DNA of 33,797 nucleotides from Thermoplasmata archaeon (lineage in GTDB: Archaea > Thermoplasmatota > Thermoplasmata > Thermoplasmatales > Thermoplasmataceae). The position numbers were made by a program, and so were the translations under genes. The stretch is from positions 1-33,797 of the forward strand of contig JAJZAR010000003.1 of the NCBI GenBank assembly GCA_021799315.1, written 5' to 3'. Position 1 is the first letter of the stretch. Each line of letters begins with the position of its first letter. Positions 8,404-15,998 of the stretch are shown here, piece after piece. Below the pieces are notes generated by a model. The model ran no database searches and was not told the DNA's origin. It worked only from the letters and a program-made list of their open reading frames with translations.

Positions 8404-9561
8404 ATGAGTGACGTAAAAAACAATAATGAAAGTGACTTGAGAAAGGGTTTAGAGGGAGTTATTGCCGCAGAGACCAAGATTGGTTATGTTAATGGCACTG
8501 AGGGCAAATTGTTTTATGGCGGGTATGAAATACAGACTCTTGCTGAACAGAGCAACTATGAGGAGGTTTCTTATCTTCTCCTCCATGGAAAGCTTCCTGA
8601 CAGAAATGAATATGAAAAATACTGCAAGGCTCTGAAAGAAAAAGCAACTATTTCGAAGAATGTTGAGAAAATCATAGAAGAAATGGCTGGGAAGGTTCAT
8701 CCCATGTCCATACTGAGAACAGCGGTGTCTTACTTATCAGTAGAAGATAAAAGAGAGTCGGAGTCAGCCCTCGATGCGCAGAAAGAGATGGGGGAATCCC
8801 TTATTGCTAAAATGCCTACAATAGTGGCTGCTATTCAAAGGGCTGATCAGGGTAAGGACATAATAAAACCTGATCCTGATTTGAATTATGCGACAAATTT
8901 TTATCATATGGCTCTGGGAAAAAATCCAGACCCAATTGAGAGCAAGATAATGGATACGGCTCTCATCGTTCATGCAGATCATGGAATGAATGCCTCGACA
9001 TTTTCTGCCATGGTAACAATTTCAACAATGGCAGATATGTATTCAGCCATTACATCAGCCATAAGCACACTGAAAGGTCCTCTTCATGGAGGAGCCAATG
9101 AACGTGCACTCAAGATGTTGCAATCTATGGGTTCTCCAGAAAATGTTGAAAAGAAATTGAGTGAGATGCACGAAAATGGAGAAAGGGTTATGGGATTTGG
9201 TCATAGAGTTTATAAAGTATATGACCCAAGAGCCAAGATACTTAAAAAATTTGCAGAATATTTCGGTGACAGAAGAAAGGATAAACTGTTCGCCACAGCC
9301 ATGAAAACAGAAGAACTCATGATAAACAAGTATGGAGAAAGAGGAATATTTCCAAATGTTGATTTCTATTCAGGCATAATTTACGATTCTCTGGGGTTCA
9401 GCACTGACCTATTTACTCCAATATTCGCAGTTGCCAGAATATCAGGATGGGTTGCGAGGTCTCTTGAATATGCCTCCAATAATAGACTTTTCAGGCCAAA
9501 GGCGAACTATATTGGAGACAGGGGTCCGTTGAAATACGTGGCCATACAGGACAGGGAGTAA
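8404..9561 (+). CDS. gltA: Citrate synthase
   Basis: This enzyme condenses acetyl-CoA and oxaloacetate to citrate. The protein is about 385 residues, the size of the small archaeal and Gram-positive type. It shows VHADHGMNAST (about 189-199), GPLHGGAN with one catalytic His (228), MGFGHRVYK with a second (267), and PNVDFYSG with the catalytic Asp (320). The frame extends to a TTG at 8398, but GGTGAT (8393-8398) makes a good Shine-Dalgarno for the ATG at 8404. The gene overlaps the start of the nob1-like gene by one base (TAATG), so the two are probably one operon. Confidence 0.96.
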   Translation: MSDVKNNNESDLRKGLEGVIAAETKIGYVNGTEGKLFYGGYEIQTLAEQSNYEEVSYLLLHGKLPDRNEYEKYCKALKEKATISKNVEKIIEEMAGKVHPMSILRTAVSYLSVEDKRESESALDAQKEMGESLIAKMPTIVAAIQRADQGKDIIKPDPDLNYATNFYHMALGKNPDPIESKIMDTALIVHADHGMNASTFSAMVTISTMADMYSAITSAISTLKGPLHGGANERALKMLQSMGSPENVEKKLSEMHENGERVMGFGHRVYKVYDPRAKILKKFAEYFGDRRKDKLFATAMKTEELMINKYGERGIFPNVDFYSGIIYDSLGFSTDLFTPIFAVARISGWVARSLEYASNNRLFRPKANYIGDRGPLKYVAIQDRE

Positions 9562-10070
9562 TGCCTGAGGAAATCTCGTCTAAAGAGTCTTCTACCACCA
9601 TTTTTGTTCCGGATACATCTGCCATACTTACTGGAAAGATAGACATCTATTCTTTAAATTCCATTGTACCAGAAAGTGTGTTGAACGAAATAAGGAAAGG
9701 TAAAGAAAGCAGAATTTACAATGACGGTTTACACATTTTAAAAACTGCAACACCCACGCATCAATCGGTAGAGATTGTCCGAGAAGCTGCGAAATCATCT
9801 GGTGATATTAGTTTTCTAAGTTCGACTGATATAGATGTTATAGCAATAGCCCTTGAAGTCAAAGGAGTAATACTCAGCGATGATTATTCACTTCAAAACG
9901 TAGCATCCAAATTGAATATTGCGTTCAAACCTTGTGGCCTAAAAGGGATTGAAAAACAAATAAAGTGGGAATTCAGATGCAAGGCTTGCGGCCTAAGGAG
10001 AAGGGAAAGAGTGGAATTCTGCCCCGTGTGTGGACATGTAATGACAAGATATCCAGTACAGAAACAATGA
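9561..10070 (+). CDS. nob1: Nob1-like rRNA maturation endonuclease (PIN domain plus zinc ribbon)
   Basis: Nob1 cleaves the 3' end of 16S rRNA during small-subunit maturation. The 169-residue protein has a PIN domain with FVPDTSAILTG (first catalytic Asp), then VPESVLNEIRKG, DIDVIAIALE (acidic pair) and ILSDDYSLQNVA. It ends with a zinc ribbon of two Cys pairs, CKACG and CPVCG, followed by a basic tail. This domain order is diagnostic of archaeal Nob1. Its ATG overlaps the gltA stop by one base, implying translational coupling. Linking a citric-acid-cycle enzyme to ribosome assembly may only reflect compact packing. Confidence 0.9.
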   Translation: MPEEISSKESSTTIFVPDTSAILTGKIDIYSLNSIVPESVLNEIRKGKESRIYNDGLHILKTATPTHQSVEIVREAAKSSGDISFLSSTDIDVIAIALEVKGVILSDDYSLQNVASKLNIAFKPCGLKGIEKQIKWEFRCKACGLRRRERVEFCPVCGHVMTRYPVQKQ

Positions 10071-10112
10071 TCAATATTTTTGCTCCCAACATGTGGAGAT
10101 ATATAGCTAATT

Positions 10113-10472
10113 TCAGAGTAAGGGGTATTTCTGGGTTATCTGGTCAATAATGGATTCTTCTGCCGGACCTATACCTATACATGTAACGCTGCCTGGCTCC
10201 ACCTGAGTAAAACCTGCATCTGATATTACAGATGTGAATAATCCAAGAATCTCGCTTTCGCCTTTTAATCTCATGAGTTCATCTTTGTTCGCTAAGCGTA
10301 TAACAACCTTTTTCTGACCTGAACTTTCCCAGTGTTTGAAAGCTTTCTTGTCGTGCTTCTCTGCCCACAGAGCACAATTAACAGCGGCATGGGATGCCTG
10401 TGCGGCAATTTTACCCTTTCCCATATCGAGATCCTTTCTCACACCAATAACGAGTTTATATTCATCTACCAT
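10113..10472 (-). CDS. pth2: Peptidyl-tRNA hydrolase, archaeal/eukaryotic type (Pth2)
   Basis: Pth2 frees tRNA from stalled peptidyl-tRNA. The 119-residue length is typical. Motifs are KLVIGVRKDLDMGKGKIAAQ followed by ASHAAV, then VIRLANKDELM, SVISDAGFTQVEPGSVT and CIGIGPAEESIIDQIT, all characteristic of the family. It is the last gene of a minus-strand operon and overlaps the end of the carS gene by 7 nt. The stop lies 42 nt from the convergent nob1 stop. Confidence 0.96.
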   Translation of the reverse strand: MVDEYKLVIGVRKDLDMGKGKIAAQASHAAVNCALWAEKHDKKAFKHWESSGQKKVVIRLANKDELMRLKGESEILGLFTSVISDAGFTQVEPGSVTCIGIGPAEESIIDQITQKYPLL

Positions 10473-11020
10473 GGGACATCCTTCCTGTGCATTTTGTAAG
10501 CGAGTATGTTCACCCCTCTGTGAAGAAAGGGCGTTACTGCCAGAATGATCACAATATCTATAAAATTGCCGTAAAGGGTAAAAAAGAAATGCGGTTCAGC
10601 GAGCCATAGAAAAATAAATGCAAATATTACAAATGGCCACATGTCCAGAAGGTTCCCTCTCTGGCCACGTTTCATGTTGATTCTTCGCTTTATGAAGGAG
10701 CCGATCATATCTCCTGTAAGAGAGCCCCATGCCAGAAAGAGAGAGACAAATATCAACGTCTCGAATTTATAACCACTGATAGCGAAGTGAGTGAAGTTCA
10801 TAATTTCCAGGATGATGAAACCGATAATTGTTCCTATGGCAATTCCACCTATATACCCGCTAATGGTCTTCCCATCTCCAAAAATTCTCTTTCCGTCGAA
10901 AAAATTTTTCCCAAAATCAACTTTTCCATAACCTCCAGTTATCACTGCGCCAGGGTTTGCAACCAGCGCTGGAATGAAGGCTAGAAGGCCTCCTATGATA
11001 CTAAATATCAGAACTTGCAT
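10466..11020 (-). CDS. carS: CDP-2,3-bis-(O-geranylgeranyl)-sn-glycerol synthase (CDP-archaeol synthase)
   Basis: CarS activates the unsaturated archaeal core lipid with CTP before polar headgroup addition. The 184-residue protein is an integral membrane enzyme with about five membrane segments. It carries the family hallmarks FIPALVANPGAVITGG near the N-terminus, DFGKNFFDGKRIFGDGKTISGY split by charged residues, and a cytoplasmic loop GDMIGSFIKRRINMKRGQ. Length fits the CarS (former DUF46) family. It overlaps the upstream HTH-CBS gene by 20 nt and the downstream pth2 gene by 7 nt, so all three are surely co-transcribed from 11591 toward 10113. Confidence 0.92.
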   Translation of the reverse strand: MQVLIFSIIGGLLAFIPALVANPGAVITGGYGKVDFGKNFFDGKRIFGDGKTISGYIGGIAIGTIIGFIILEIMNFTHFAISGYKFETLIFVSLFLAWGSLTGDMIGSFIKRRINMKRGQRGNLLDMWPFVIFAFIFLWLAEPHFFFTLYGNFIDIVIILAVTPFLHRGVNILAYKMHRKDVPW

Positions 11021-11591
11021 AGGTTTCTACAGCCTTCAGTATGTCTGCCTTAGTTATTATTCCTTTCAAGACCAACTGATCCATCACGAGAACAGCGTTG
11101 GAGAAACGTAGTATGGGATAAATTGTGGAAATAGGTGTCATTGTTGGTACCTGAGGTAGGAGAGGCCCCATGATTTTGTTCACTATCATTCTCTTCAGAG
11201 ACTCCGGTGAAATCCCTTTCATGAGATACTCATTTACCTCTGCCTCTCCCAATGTGCCTATTACGTGATTTTCAGAGTTGAGAACCGGCATCTGCGAAAT
11301 GCCGAGTTTTTTAAGCGTTTCCATACACGTTATTATTGAGTCTGTGGCTCTGCATGTTATAACATTAGTTGTCATGATTTCCTTTGCTTCAAGATCTAGC
11401 TGATCAGTTTTTTTAGTGTGTGTTTGAAGATAATTGTAAATTTTTCTTATGTTTTCATAAGTTGGGTTAATATCACCCTTTTCCAATCTTGCAATGTATG
11501 ACTGACTTACACCACATACTGTTGCCACTTCTTTCTGACTTATGCCAAGAGATTTTCTCATCTTCGAAATGTCTTTCACTGAAGGAAGCAT
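11001..11591 (-). CDS. HTH (Xre-type) regulator fused to paired CBS domains
   Basis: Residues 1-55 form a Xre/Cro helix-turn-helix: MRKSLGISQKEVATVCGVSQ followed by SYIARLEKGDINPTYENI. Residues about 70-190 form two CBS motifs (IMTTNVITCRATDSIITCME and MGPLLPQVPTMTPISTIYPI, with GIITKADILKAVE at the end). CBS pairs usually bind adenosine nucleotides, so this is probably an energy- or nucleotide-sensing transcription factor. Similar archaeal HTH-CBS proteins are common but poorly studied. It is the promoter-proximal gene of the operon with carS and pth2, and the 20-nt overlap with carS suggests coupled translation. Regulation of its own operon is a reasonable guess, not shown by the sequence. 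Confidence 0.88.
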   Translation of the reverse strand: MLPSVKDISKMRKSLGISQKEVATVCGVSQSYIARLEKGDINPTYENIRKIYNYLQTHTKKTDQLDLEAKEIMTTNVITCRATDSIITCMETLKKLGISQMPVLNSENHVIGTLGEAEVNEYLMKGISPESLKRMIVNKIMGPLLPQVPTMTPISTIYPILRFSNAVLVMDQLVLKGIITKADILKAVETYASSDI

Positions 11592-11927
11592 GGCAGATTA
11601 TGTCTTAATAGGTAATATTATTATTGATAAAATGTGCATAGATTATAACTCTTAGTAATTATTGACAATGCATTACCATTTATTAATAAAAGATATGAAG
11701 GTTGAGCCATGAATTGTGACAGTGCAGAAGTGCTCCGATGAAGTGGGCACGTTGAGAATTTATGGTATGACTATAATCTGGAAGCCTAGAGAAATTTCAC
11801 ATAAATAATGAAAAGTGATTGAAAAATAAGGAAATTTTTCAAGGAATGCTAATGTGATAGTTGACTGGCATCCCTTAAGAAAAAGTTATTAACGGTTTTT
11901 ATATCCACATGGACCGAGTGGTACTTA
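11592..11927. promoter_or_regulatory. Divergent intergenic region; promoter of the ribosomal operon on the right
   Basis: This 336-nt gap separates the divergent HTH-CBS and rps19e genes. No coding frame is supported. At the right end TTTTTATATCC (about 11895-11905) is a good TATA box for the rps19e operon. An imperfect 9-bp hairpin (11843-11851 with 11866-11874) and a shorter stem around 11739-11759 lie farther left. I looked for C/D-box RNA or tRNA signatures and found no complete set. Confidence 0.5.
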
Positions 11928-12380
11928 ATGGTCAATGTTAGAGATGTTCCTGCCGATCTCCTTATAGAGAAACTTAAGGAGGAATTGAGCAAGGATAAAA
12001 ATATTAAAATTCCTGAGTGGACAGAGTTCCTTAAATCAGGTTCCCATAGGGAAAAAAGCTGGTATCAGGAGGACTGGTATTTCAGAAGACTGGCATCAAC
12101 TCTCAGGAAAGTGTATCTTAGAGGAAATATTGGAATTCAGAGATTGAGCGAGGAATATGGCGGAAGAAAGGATAACGGATCCAAGCCATATCACCCAGTT
12201 GCCGGAAGTAGAAGCATAGTAAGAAATATGCTTAAGGAACTTGAGCAATTGAACCTTGTTGAGAAAAAGGAAACTGGTAGGTCCGTATCACCAAAGGGTG
12301 TATCTCTACTTCAGAAAGCATCCAGAAGTGTAATGGAAAGTTTGCTGGAAAAAAATCCTGAGCTTAAAAAATATCTGTAG
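11928..12380 (+). CDS. rps19e: Ribosomal protein S19e (eS19)
   Basis: This small-subunit protein, found only in archaea and eukaryotes, takes part in 30S maturation. The 150-residue protein shows the family pattern: VNVRDVPADLLIEKLKEEL, PEWTEFLKSGSHREKSW, DWYFRRLASTLRKVYLRG, YGGRKDNGSKPYHPVAGS and the C-terminal winged-helix segment. It leads a plus-strand operon with PDCD5-like, rpl39e, rpl31e and tif6 genes, an order common in archaea. A TATA box lies at about 11895-11905. Confidence 0.97.
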   Translation: MVNVRDVPADLLIEKLKEELSKDKNIKIPEWTEFLKSGSHREKSWYQEDWYFRRLASTLRKVYLRGNIGIQRLSEEYGGRKDNGSKPYHPVAGSRSIVRNMLKELEQLNLVEKKETGRSVSPKGVSLLQKASRSVMESLLEKNPELKKYL

Positions 12381-12391
12381 GTGATGAAGAT

Positions 12392-12736
12392 TTGGATTCC
12401 GACAAAGAACTTGAGGAGATCAGAAGACGACGAATGGAGGAGATGCAGAGGTCTCAGGGTCAGGAAAGAGCGGATGAAGAACAACAGAGAGCAGCTCAGG
12501 AAGCTGAGAAAGCAAAGAAACAGCAGATACTGAGACAGATTCTTGATATTGCAGCTAGAGAGAGGCTGGCCAACGTAAGGCTGGTCCGCCCTGATCTCGC
12601 TGAGAATGTGGAGAATCAGCTGATACAATTGTACAGCATGGGAAGAATTAACAGAATAATAACTGAGGAAGAAATAAAACAGATTCTGGGGAGAATGACT
12701 GAAACCAAAAGAGAGACCCACATAGAGAGGAGATGA
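12392..12736 (+). CDS. DNA-binding protein of the PDCD5/TFAR19 family
   Basis: This is a small helical protein related to human PDCD5 and proposed to bind nucleic acid. The 114-residue sequence has the charged N-terminal helix rich in Glu, Arg and Gln ([17 protein letters not shown]), a Gln/Ala-rich stretch, then the three-helix core with [18 protein letters not shown] and the final IKQILGR segment. The only in-frame start that makes sense is TTG at 12392. It is supported by GGTGATG, which overlaps the rps19e stop (TAG ends 12380) and sits 5-7 nt upstream; the nearby ATG (12384) is in another frame. Its position between rps19e and rpl39e is conserved in archaea. Confidence 0.93.
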   Translation: MDSDKELEEIRRRRMEEMQRSQGQERADEEQQRAAQEAEKAKKQQILRQILDIAARERLANVRLVRPDLAENVENQLIQLYSMGRINRIITEEEIKQILGRMTETKRETHIERR

Positions 12737-12738
12737 AA

Positions 12739-12894
12739 ATGAGTAGAAATAAAGAAACGGCAAGGAAAATAAGATTGATGAAGAGAATAAATGAGAACAG
12801 GAGAGTTCCAGGATGGGTCATAATGAGAACCGACAGAAAAGTCACTCAAAACCCAAACAGAAGAAACTGGAGAAAGAATAATCTTAAACTTTGA
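12739..12894 (+). CDS. rpl39e: Ribosomal protein L39e (eL39)
   Basis: This 51-residue basic protein lines the lower part of the ribosomal exit tunnel. Reading from ATG 12739 gives a sequence that starts [17 protein letters not shown], continues [17 protein letters not shown] and ends [15 protein letters not shown], the conserved L39e pattern (R-x-V-P-x-W, then the NP-R-R-x-W-R-R motif). It starts two bases after the PDCD5-like stop; GAGGAGATG within that gene's end supplies the ribosome-binding site. The first few residues differ somewhat from the usual start, but the fit from residue 8 on is clear. Confidence 0.96.
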   Translation: MSRNKETARKIRLMKRINENRRVPGWVIMRTDRKVTQNPNRRNWRKNNLKL

Positions 12895-12905
12895 AGGTGA
12901 AATAA

Positions 12906-13175
12906 ATGGCAGGAGAAGAATTATCAAATGAACTATTAATGAATATACCACTAAGGAAAGCCTTTAACAGTTCCAAGAGAAGAAGAGCTGACACAGCTAT
13001 GAAGATAGTCAAGGAAACTGTATCTAAATTTACAAAATCAGATCTTGAAAAAGTATGGGTAGACAGTAAGATAAATGAAGAGATATGGAAGAGAGGAAGA
13101 TTCAAAATTCCTTCTCATATTCAGGTTAAAGTTTTAAAACTACAAAATGATGAAATAGAAGTACTGATGCCATAA
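12906..13175 (+). CDS. rpl31e: Ribosomal protein L31e (eL31)
   Basis: This large-subunit protein sits near the exit tunnel opening. The 89-residue product matches family length, with MNIPLRKAFNSSKRRRADTA, KIVKETVSKFTK, VWVDSKINEEIWKRG and a C-terminal VKVLKLQNDEIEV strand. AAGGTGAAA (12895-12903) is a good Shine-Dalgarno for the ATG. It follows rpl39e by 11 nt, and its stop is immediately followed by the eIF6 ATG. Confidence 0.96.
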   Translation: MAGEELSNELLMNIPLRKAFNSSKRRRADTAMKIVKETVSKFTKSDLEKVWVDSKINEEIWKRGRFKIPSHIQVKVLKLQNDEIEVLMP

Positions 13176-13829
13176 ATGATAAGAAAATTATCTCTTTTTG
13201 AGAGCAACTTTGTGGGTCTGTATTTAAGAACTTGGGATGATGTTGTTATCGTTCCCAAAAATTTAGAGGAGGAACAGGCAACAATCATTCAGGAGACACT
13301 TGGTGTGAATCTGATCAGAAGTAGCATGGACCCTTCTGGCATGTATGGCGTATTTTCTGTGATGAATTCCAGAGGGCTTATCCTGAGTGGAATTTATGGT
13401 GGGAAAAAAACAGATTACGATATAGGAAACAGGGAAGTGCTCTACCTGAAAGACCACATAAATGCAGTCGGAAATGATATTATTGCAAATGATCACGCTG
13501 CTATGGTGCATGAAGATTATGGAAAACGCAGTGTTGAAAAGATTTCAGATGTACTTGGTGTGGAAACAGTTAGGGGTAGAATAGGCGGTTTCAATACTGT
13601 GGGCTCTGTGAGCGTAGTAACATCAAAGGGTATGATAGTAAATCCTGAAACCAGCGATGATGAGATAGAAATTCTGAAAGACCTTTTTAAGGTGCCAGTG
13701 AAGCTAGGGACTTCAAATTTCGGAAGTCCTATGGTGGGATCGGGTATTGTCGCTAATAAAAACGGAGTTCTTGTAGGAGAAGATACAACATCCATAGAAT
13801 TAACCGCTATTGATGATGTTTTATCCTGA
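13176..13829 (+). CDS. eif6: Translation initiation factor 6 (aIF6), ribosome anti-association factor
   Basis: aIF6 binds the 50S subunit and prevents joining with 30S. The 217 residues form the five-fold pseudosymmetric pentein fold, seen as repeated units such as DDVVIVPKNLEEEQ, NSRGLILSGIYGG, NDIIANDHAAMVHEDYG, TSKGMIVNPETSDDEIE and GIVANKNGVLVGEDTTSIE. Length and spacing are normal. It begins right after the rpl31e stop with no gap, so translation is probably coupled. Its stop faces the pyrE stop with one base between. Confidence 0.97.
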   Translation: MIRKLSLFESNFVGLYLRTWDDVVIVPKNLEEEQATIIQETLGVNLIRSSMDPSGMYGVFSVMNSRGLILSGIYGGKKTDYDIGNREVLYLKDHINAVGNDIIANDHAAMVHEDYGKRSVEKISDVLGVETVRGRIGGFNTVGSVSVVTSKGMIVNPETSDDEIEILKDLFKVPVKLGTSNFGSPMVGSGIVANKNGVLVGEDTTSIELTAIDDVLS

Positions 13830-13830
13830 T

Positions 13831-14328
13831 TCAAAAAATATCTTTTATTTTCAATAAAGATTTAAGTTCTACTCCATTTTCCCTTAGCAATTCTTTTCCC
13901 CCTTCTTCCCTATCAATAACCGTAATTGCTTCCTTAACAGTGCAATGATTTTCCCTCAATAACTTTACTGCTTTCAATAATGACCCTCCTGTGGTTACAA
14001 CATCTTCGATCAGAGTCACTACAGGTTTGTCCTCAGCATGCCCCACGAGAAGCTTTTTCATTCCATGGTTGGATTCTTTTCTAATTATTAAATAGGGTAT
14101 TTTCAGATCATATGCCAGTGCTACAACAATTGGAACCGCACCAAGTTCCACACCACCTACCACTTCGGGAGTTTGAATTTTCTTTATCTCCTTTATTATT
14201 TCCCTCATGATTTCGGACTTTGTACATGCATCCTTAATATCAGCATAATACTGTGATTTCTTGCCTGAGGTTAAGGTAAAATCACCTCTTTTCACTGCAT
14301 TTTCTCTTATCAACATATCTCTAAGCAT
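13831..14328 (-). CDS. pyrE: Orotate phosphoribosyltransferase
   Basis: PyrE joins orotate and PRPP to make OMP in pyrimidine synthesis; the next enzyme, PyrF, is encoded at 23043. Motifs are FTLTSGKKSQYYADIK, VGGVELGAVPIV, YLIIRKESNHGMKKLLVG and the PRPP loop VTLIEDVVTTGGSLLKAV. The frame is open to 14361, but the ATG at 14328 (MLRDMLIRENAVKRG) matches the family N-terminus. It lies about 26 bp after a TTTTATTTT box on the minus strand, so the shorter start (165 residues) is preferred and the extra segment is probably promoter. Confidence 0.95.
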   Translation of the reverse strand: MLRDMLIRENAVKRGDFTLTSGKKSQYYADIKDACTKSEIMREIIKEIKKIQTPEVVGGVELGAVPIVVALAYDLKIPYLIIRKESNHGMKKLLVGHAEDKPVVTLIEDVVTTGGSLLKAVKLLRENHCTVKEAITVIDREEGGKELLRENGVELKSLLKIKDIF

Positions 14329-14418
14329 GGGGAAGATAATATGATAAACAAAATAAAACATATGGTAGATTCAGATCCCTAGTTGAAGTCCACAATAATC
14401 CATAAGTAGTGACATATA

Positions 14419-14440
14419 CTCTGCGATAATGATAGCAGAG
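14419..14440. promoter_or_regulatory. Inverted repeat upstream of the exporter cassette
   Basis: CTCTGC and GCAGAG flank a 10-base spacer in perfect inverted order. It lies about 30-50 bp upstream of the cassette TATA box at 14472-14479, where an archaeal activator could bind. No adjacent gene suggests the factor. Confidence 0.35.
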
Positions 14441-14471
14441 AGATATTTAATTAATAAATACAAGAAATCTA

Positions 14472-14526
14472 TTTATATAAGTATGTGAATATAGTTATGA
14501 TTAATATGTATAAAAGAGAGAGAGAG
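14472..14526 (+). promoter_or_regulatory. TATA box, orphan ATG and (AG)6 repeat before the exporter cassette
   Basis: TTTATATA (14472-14479) is a strong TATA box. An ATG at 14506 lies about 30 bp downstream, the expected place for a leaderless or short-leader start. It opens a frame that reads MYKREREDK and stops at 14533. The tract AGAGAGAGAGAG (14515-14526) lies inside that short frame. The downstream membrane-protein frame is open from 14501 onward, one base out of register. Adding one AG unit would join the ATG to it, giving an N-terminus MYKRERERISKQKRQRLYLE. This points to slippage-based on/off expression, or a recent or artefactual frameshift. Confidence 0.5.
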
Positions 14527-14551
14527 GATAAGTAAACAGAAGAGACAGCGT

Positions 14552-15124
14552 TTGTATCTGGAGCCAGAGACTTTGCTAGTGGGGTTTGTTGTGATTATGT
14601 TTGTTGGACTAAGTATTATGGGTGGCGTGAGTTATTTCTCAAATTCGCATTCAATATACCGGAGCAGTAATAGTGCTCACCCATTTATGAGTACAGGCCC
14701 AACCTGTCAAGGCAGCAAAATTTACTATGGAAATTCAGTATATTTGGAGATTAAAGGAAAGAATGTGTTCGGATGGACAATGGCTTGGGTTAGAGATACT
14801 TGGACATATGCATTTAACGCACAGGACGGTACATTTGTAATAGGAAGTAATACTTTCAATACGTTCACGAGTGGAAGTTCATGGCCGGATAGTGCATCCT
14901 TTAACGGTGCTCAAATATGTACATCTCAAAGTAAATTGGAAACAACTTTTAATACAGATCTCAGTTCACCTATTAACAGTTTAACTGGGACGTACTACCT
15001 AAAACTGGTGTCGGTTAGTGATACACAAATTAAGTTGTACGACGGATCAGAAGGAACTAAAACTTCAGTGAGCATTTCCCCTATATCAATTGGTTTTCCG
15101 ACTGATATTGATCTGTCTCTCTAA
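14552..15124 (+). CDS. Membrane-anchored exported protein, first gene of the ABC cassette; start uncertain
   Basis: I do not recognise this 190-residue protein. As given it starts at a TTG with no Shine-Dalgarno, followed at once by a membrane segment (about 6-28, LLVGFVVIMFVGLSIMGGV) and a polar, Ser/Thr/Asn-rich exterior domain. That domain has aromatic repeats (WTMAWVRDTWTYAF, NTFNTFTSGSSW) and two Cys (52 and 123) that could form a disulfide. The frame is open upstream to 14501 and would encode a basic cytoplasmic tail (KERERISKQKRQR). The natural start is therefore probably the ATG at 14506, now out of frame across an (AG)6 tract. It lies 19 nt before the next gene in the same direction. 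Secretion as a pilin-like or surface subunit is possible but unsupported by a known motif. Confidence 0.6.
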   Translation: MYLEPETLLVGFVVIMFVGLSIMGGVSYFSNSHSIYRSSNSAHPFMSTGPTCQGSKIYYGNSVYLEIKGKNVFGWTMAWVRDTWTYAFNAQDGTFVIGSNTFNTFTSGSSWPDSASFNGAQICTSQSKLETTFNTDLSSPINSLTGTYYLKLVSVSDTQIKLYDGSEGTKTSVSISPISIGFPTDIDLSL

Positions 15125-15143
15125 TCTAATTTATGTGTTGACT

Positions 15144-15995
15144 ATGAAAACTCCAATAAATAGCAAAAAGACAGGAAAGCAACAAATAAGGAAAATGTTC
15201 ATTAACAATATTTTGGTTATAATGTTAATCACATCTGGAGTCTCAATGTCTATATTCTCAGTAGGAGAGTACTATTTTGGGTCATATATTGAGTCTCCAT
15301 ATCACAATTCTATAGGAAATAAATCTACCTTTGTATACTATGGAATAATTCAAAGTTACATTAACAAAACAGATGGGACCACTTGCTGCTATGCCATGGG
15401 ACTGAACATATCCCATATAAATAACAATCAAAGAGTTATGTCAATGACTATTTATTTGATTAAGGACTTTGAGGATTTCAATGTATACAAATACCATAAT
15501 TTTCCATTTCGCGCGGGTGTAATTAAAAAAATTGGAACAAAAACAGCTAATCATGACACTTGGTTATACAAAAGTGTGAATGCAACCATATTTCCTTCTT
15601 CGAATGCTGTAAGAACAAAATTCTGGAATATGACAATAAATTCTACACCTTTACAATGCATGAACAATGTCTATGGTTTAGGCATTCCATACGTTTATGA
15701 CGTTCACTCATCACAACCGATCATAGGAAGTTACATGAAATATTCAAATTTTTATGTGCTTAAGGGTATATATCTTTCCACTACTATTGGAAATGAGTTC
15801 TTGAAGTATTTTAACCTGCCCGCATTAACAAATGATTCAGACTCCTGTTTTAACTTCGCTCTGGCGCACAGCAACACAGTCCCACCACAGAATTGGAAAG
15901 GTTGGTTTACTGAAGGCATAGGAAATGCCTTTCCTGTAAATGTTGCTTTGATAACCGTCGGTATCGTTGTATTTATACTTCGATACAGGAGATAA
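15144..15995 (+). CDS. Cell-surface protein with N- and C-terminal membrane segments, ABC cassette
   Basis: I do not recognise this protein of about 283 residues. From the ATG at 15144 it has a basic N-terminus (MKTPINSKKTGKQQIRK), a membrane segment (FINNILVIMLITSGVSMSIF), a large exterior domain rich in Asn, Tyr and Ser with several Cys (TTCCYAM, LQCMNN, DSCFNFA) and many N-x-S/T sites, then a C-terminal membrane segment (VNVALITVGIVVFIL) and an RYRR tail. The frame could start at a TTG (15090) inside the preceding gene, but the ATG after that gene's stop is more natural. The ABC ATPase gene starts 3 nt downstream, so the proteins are probably made together. It may be a partner or substrate of the transporter. 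Confidence 0.65.
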   Translation: MKTPINSKKTGKQQIRKMFINNILVIMLITSGVSMSIFSVGEYYFGSYIESPYHNSIGNKSTFVYYGIIQSYINKTDGTTCCYAMGLNISHINNNQRVMSMTIYLIKDFEDFNVYKYHNFPFRAGVIKKIGTKTANHDTWLYKSVNATIFPSSNAVRTKFWNMTINSTPLQCMNNVYGLGIPYVYDVHSSQPIIGSYMKYSNFYVLKGIYLSTTIGNEFLKYFNLPALTNDSDSCFNFALAHSNTVPPQNWKGWFTEGIGNAFPVNVALITVGIVVFILRYRR

Positions 15996-15998
15996 CAC

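Noticed and set aside
11592-11927. Possible C/D-box or other small RNA in the gap before rps19e
   Set aside because: GATGAA and hairpins are present, but no proper C, D, C' and D' set with suitable spacing could be found.
12311-12951. Minus-strand hydrophobic frames opposite the ribosomal operon
   Set aside because: Shadows of Lys/Glu/Arg-rich genes, which read as Phe/Leu/Ser on the opposite strand; the sense genes are certain.
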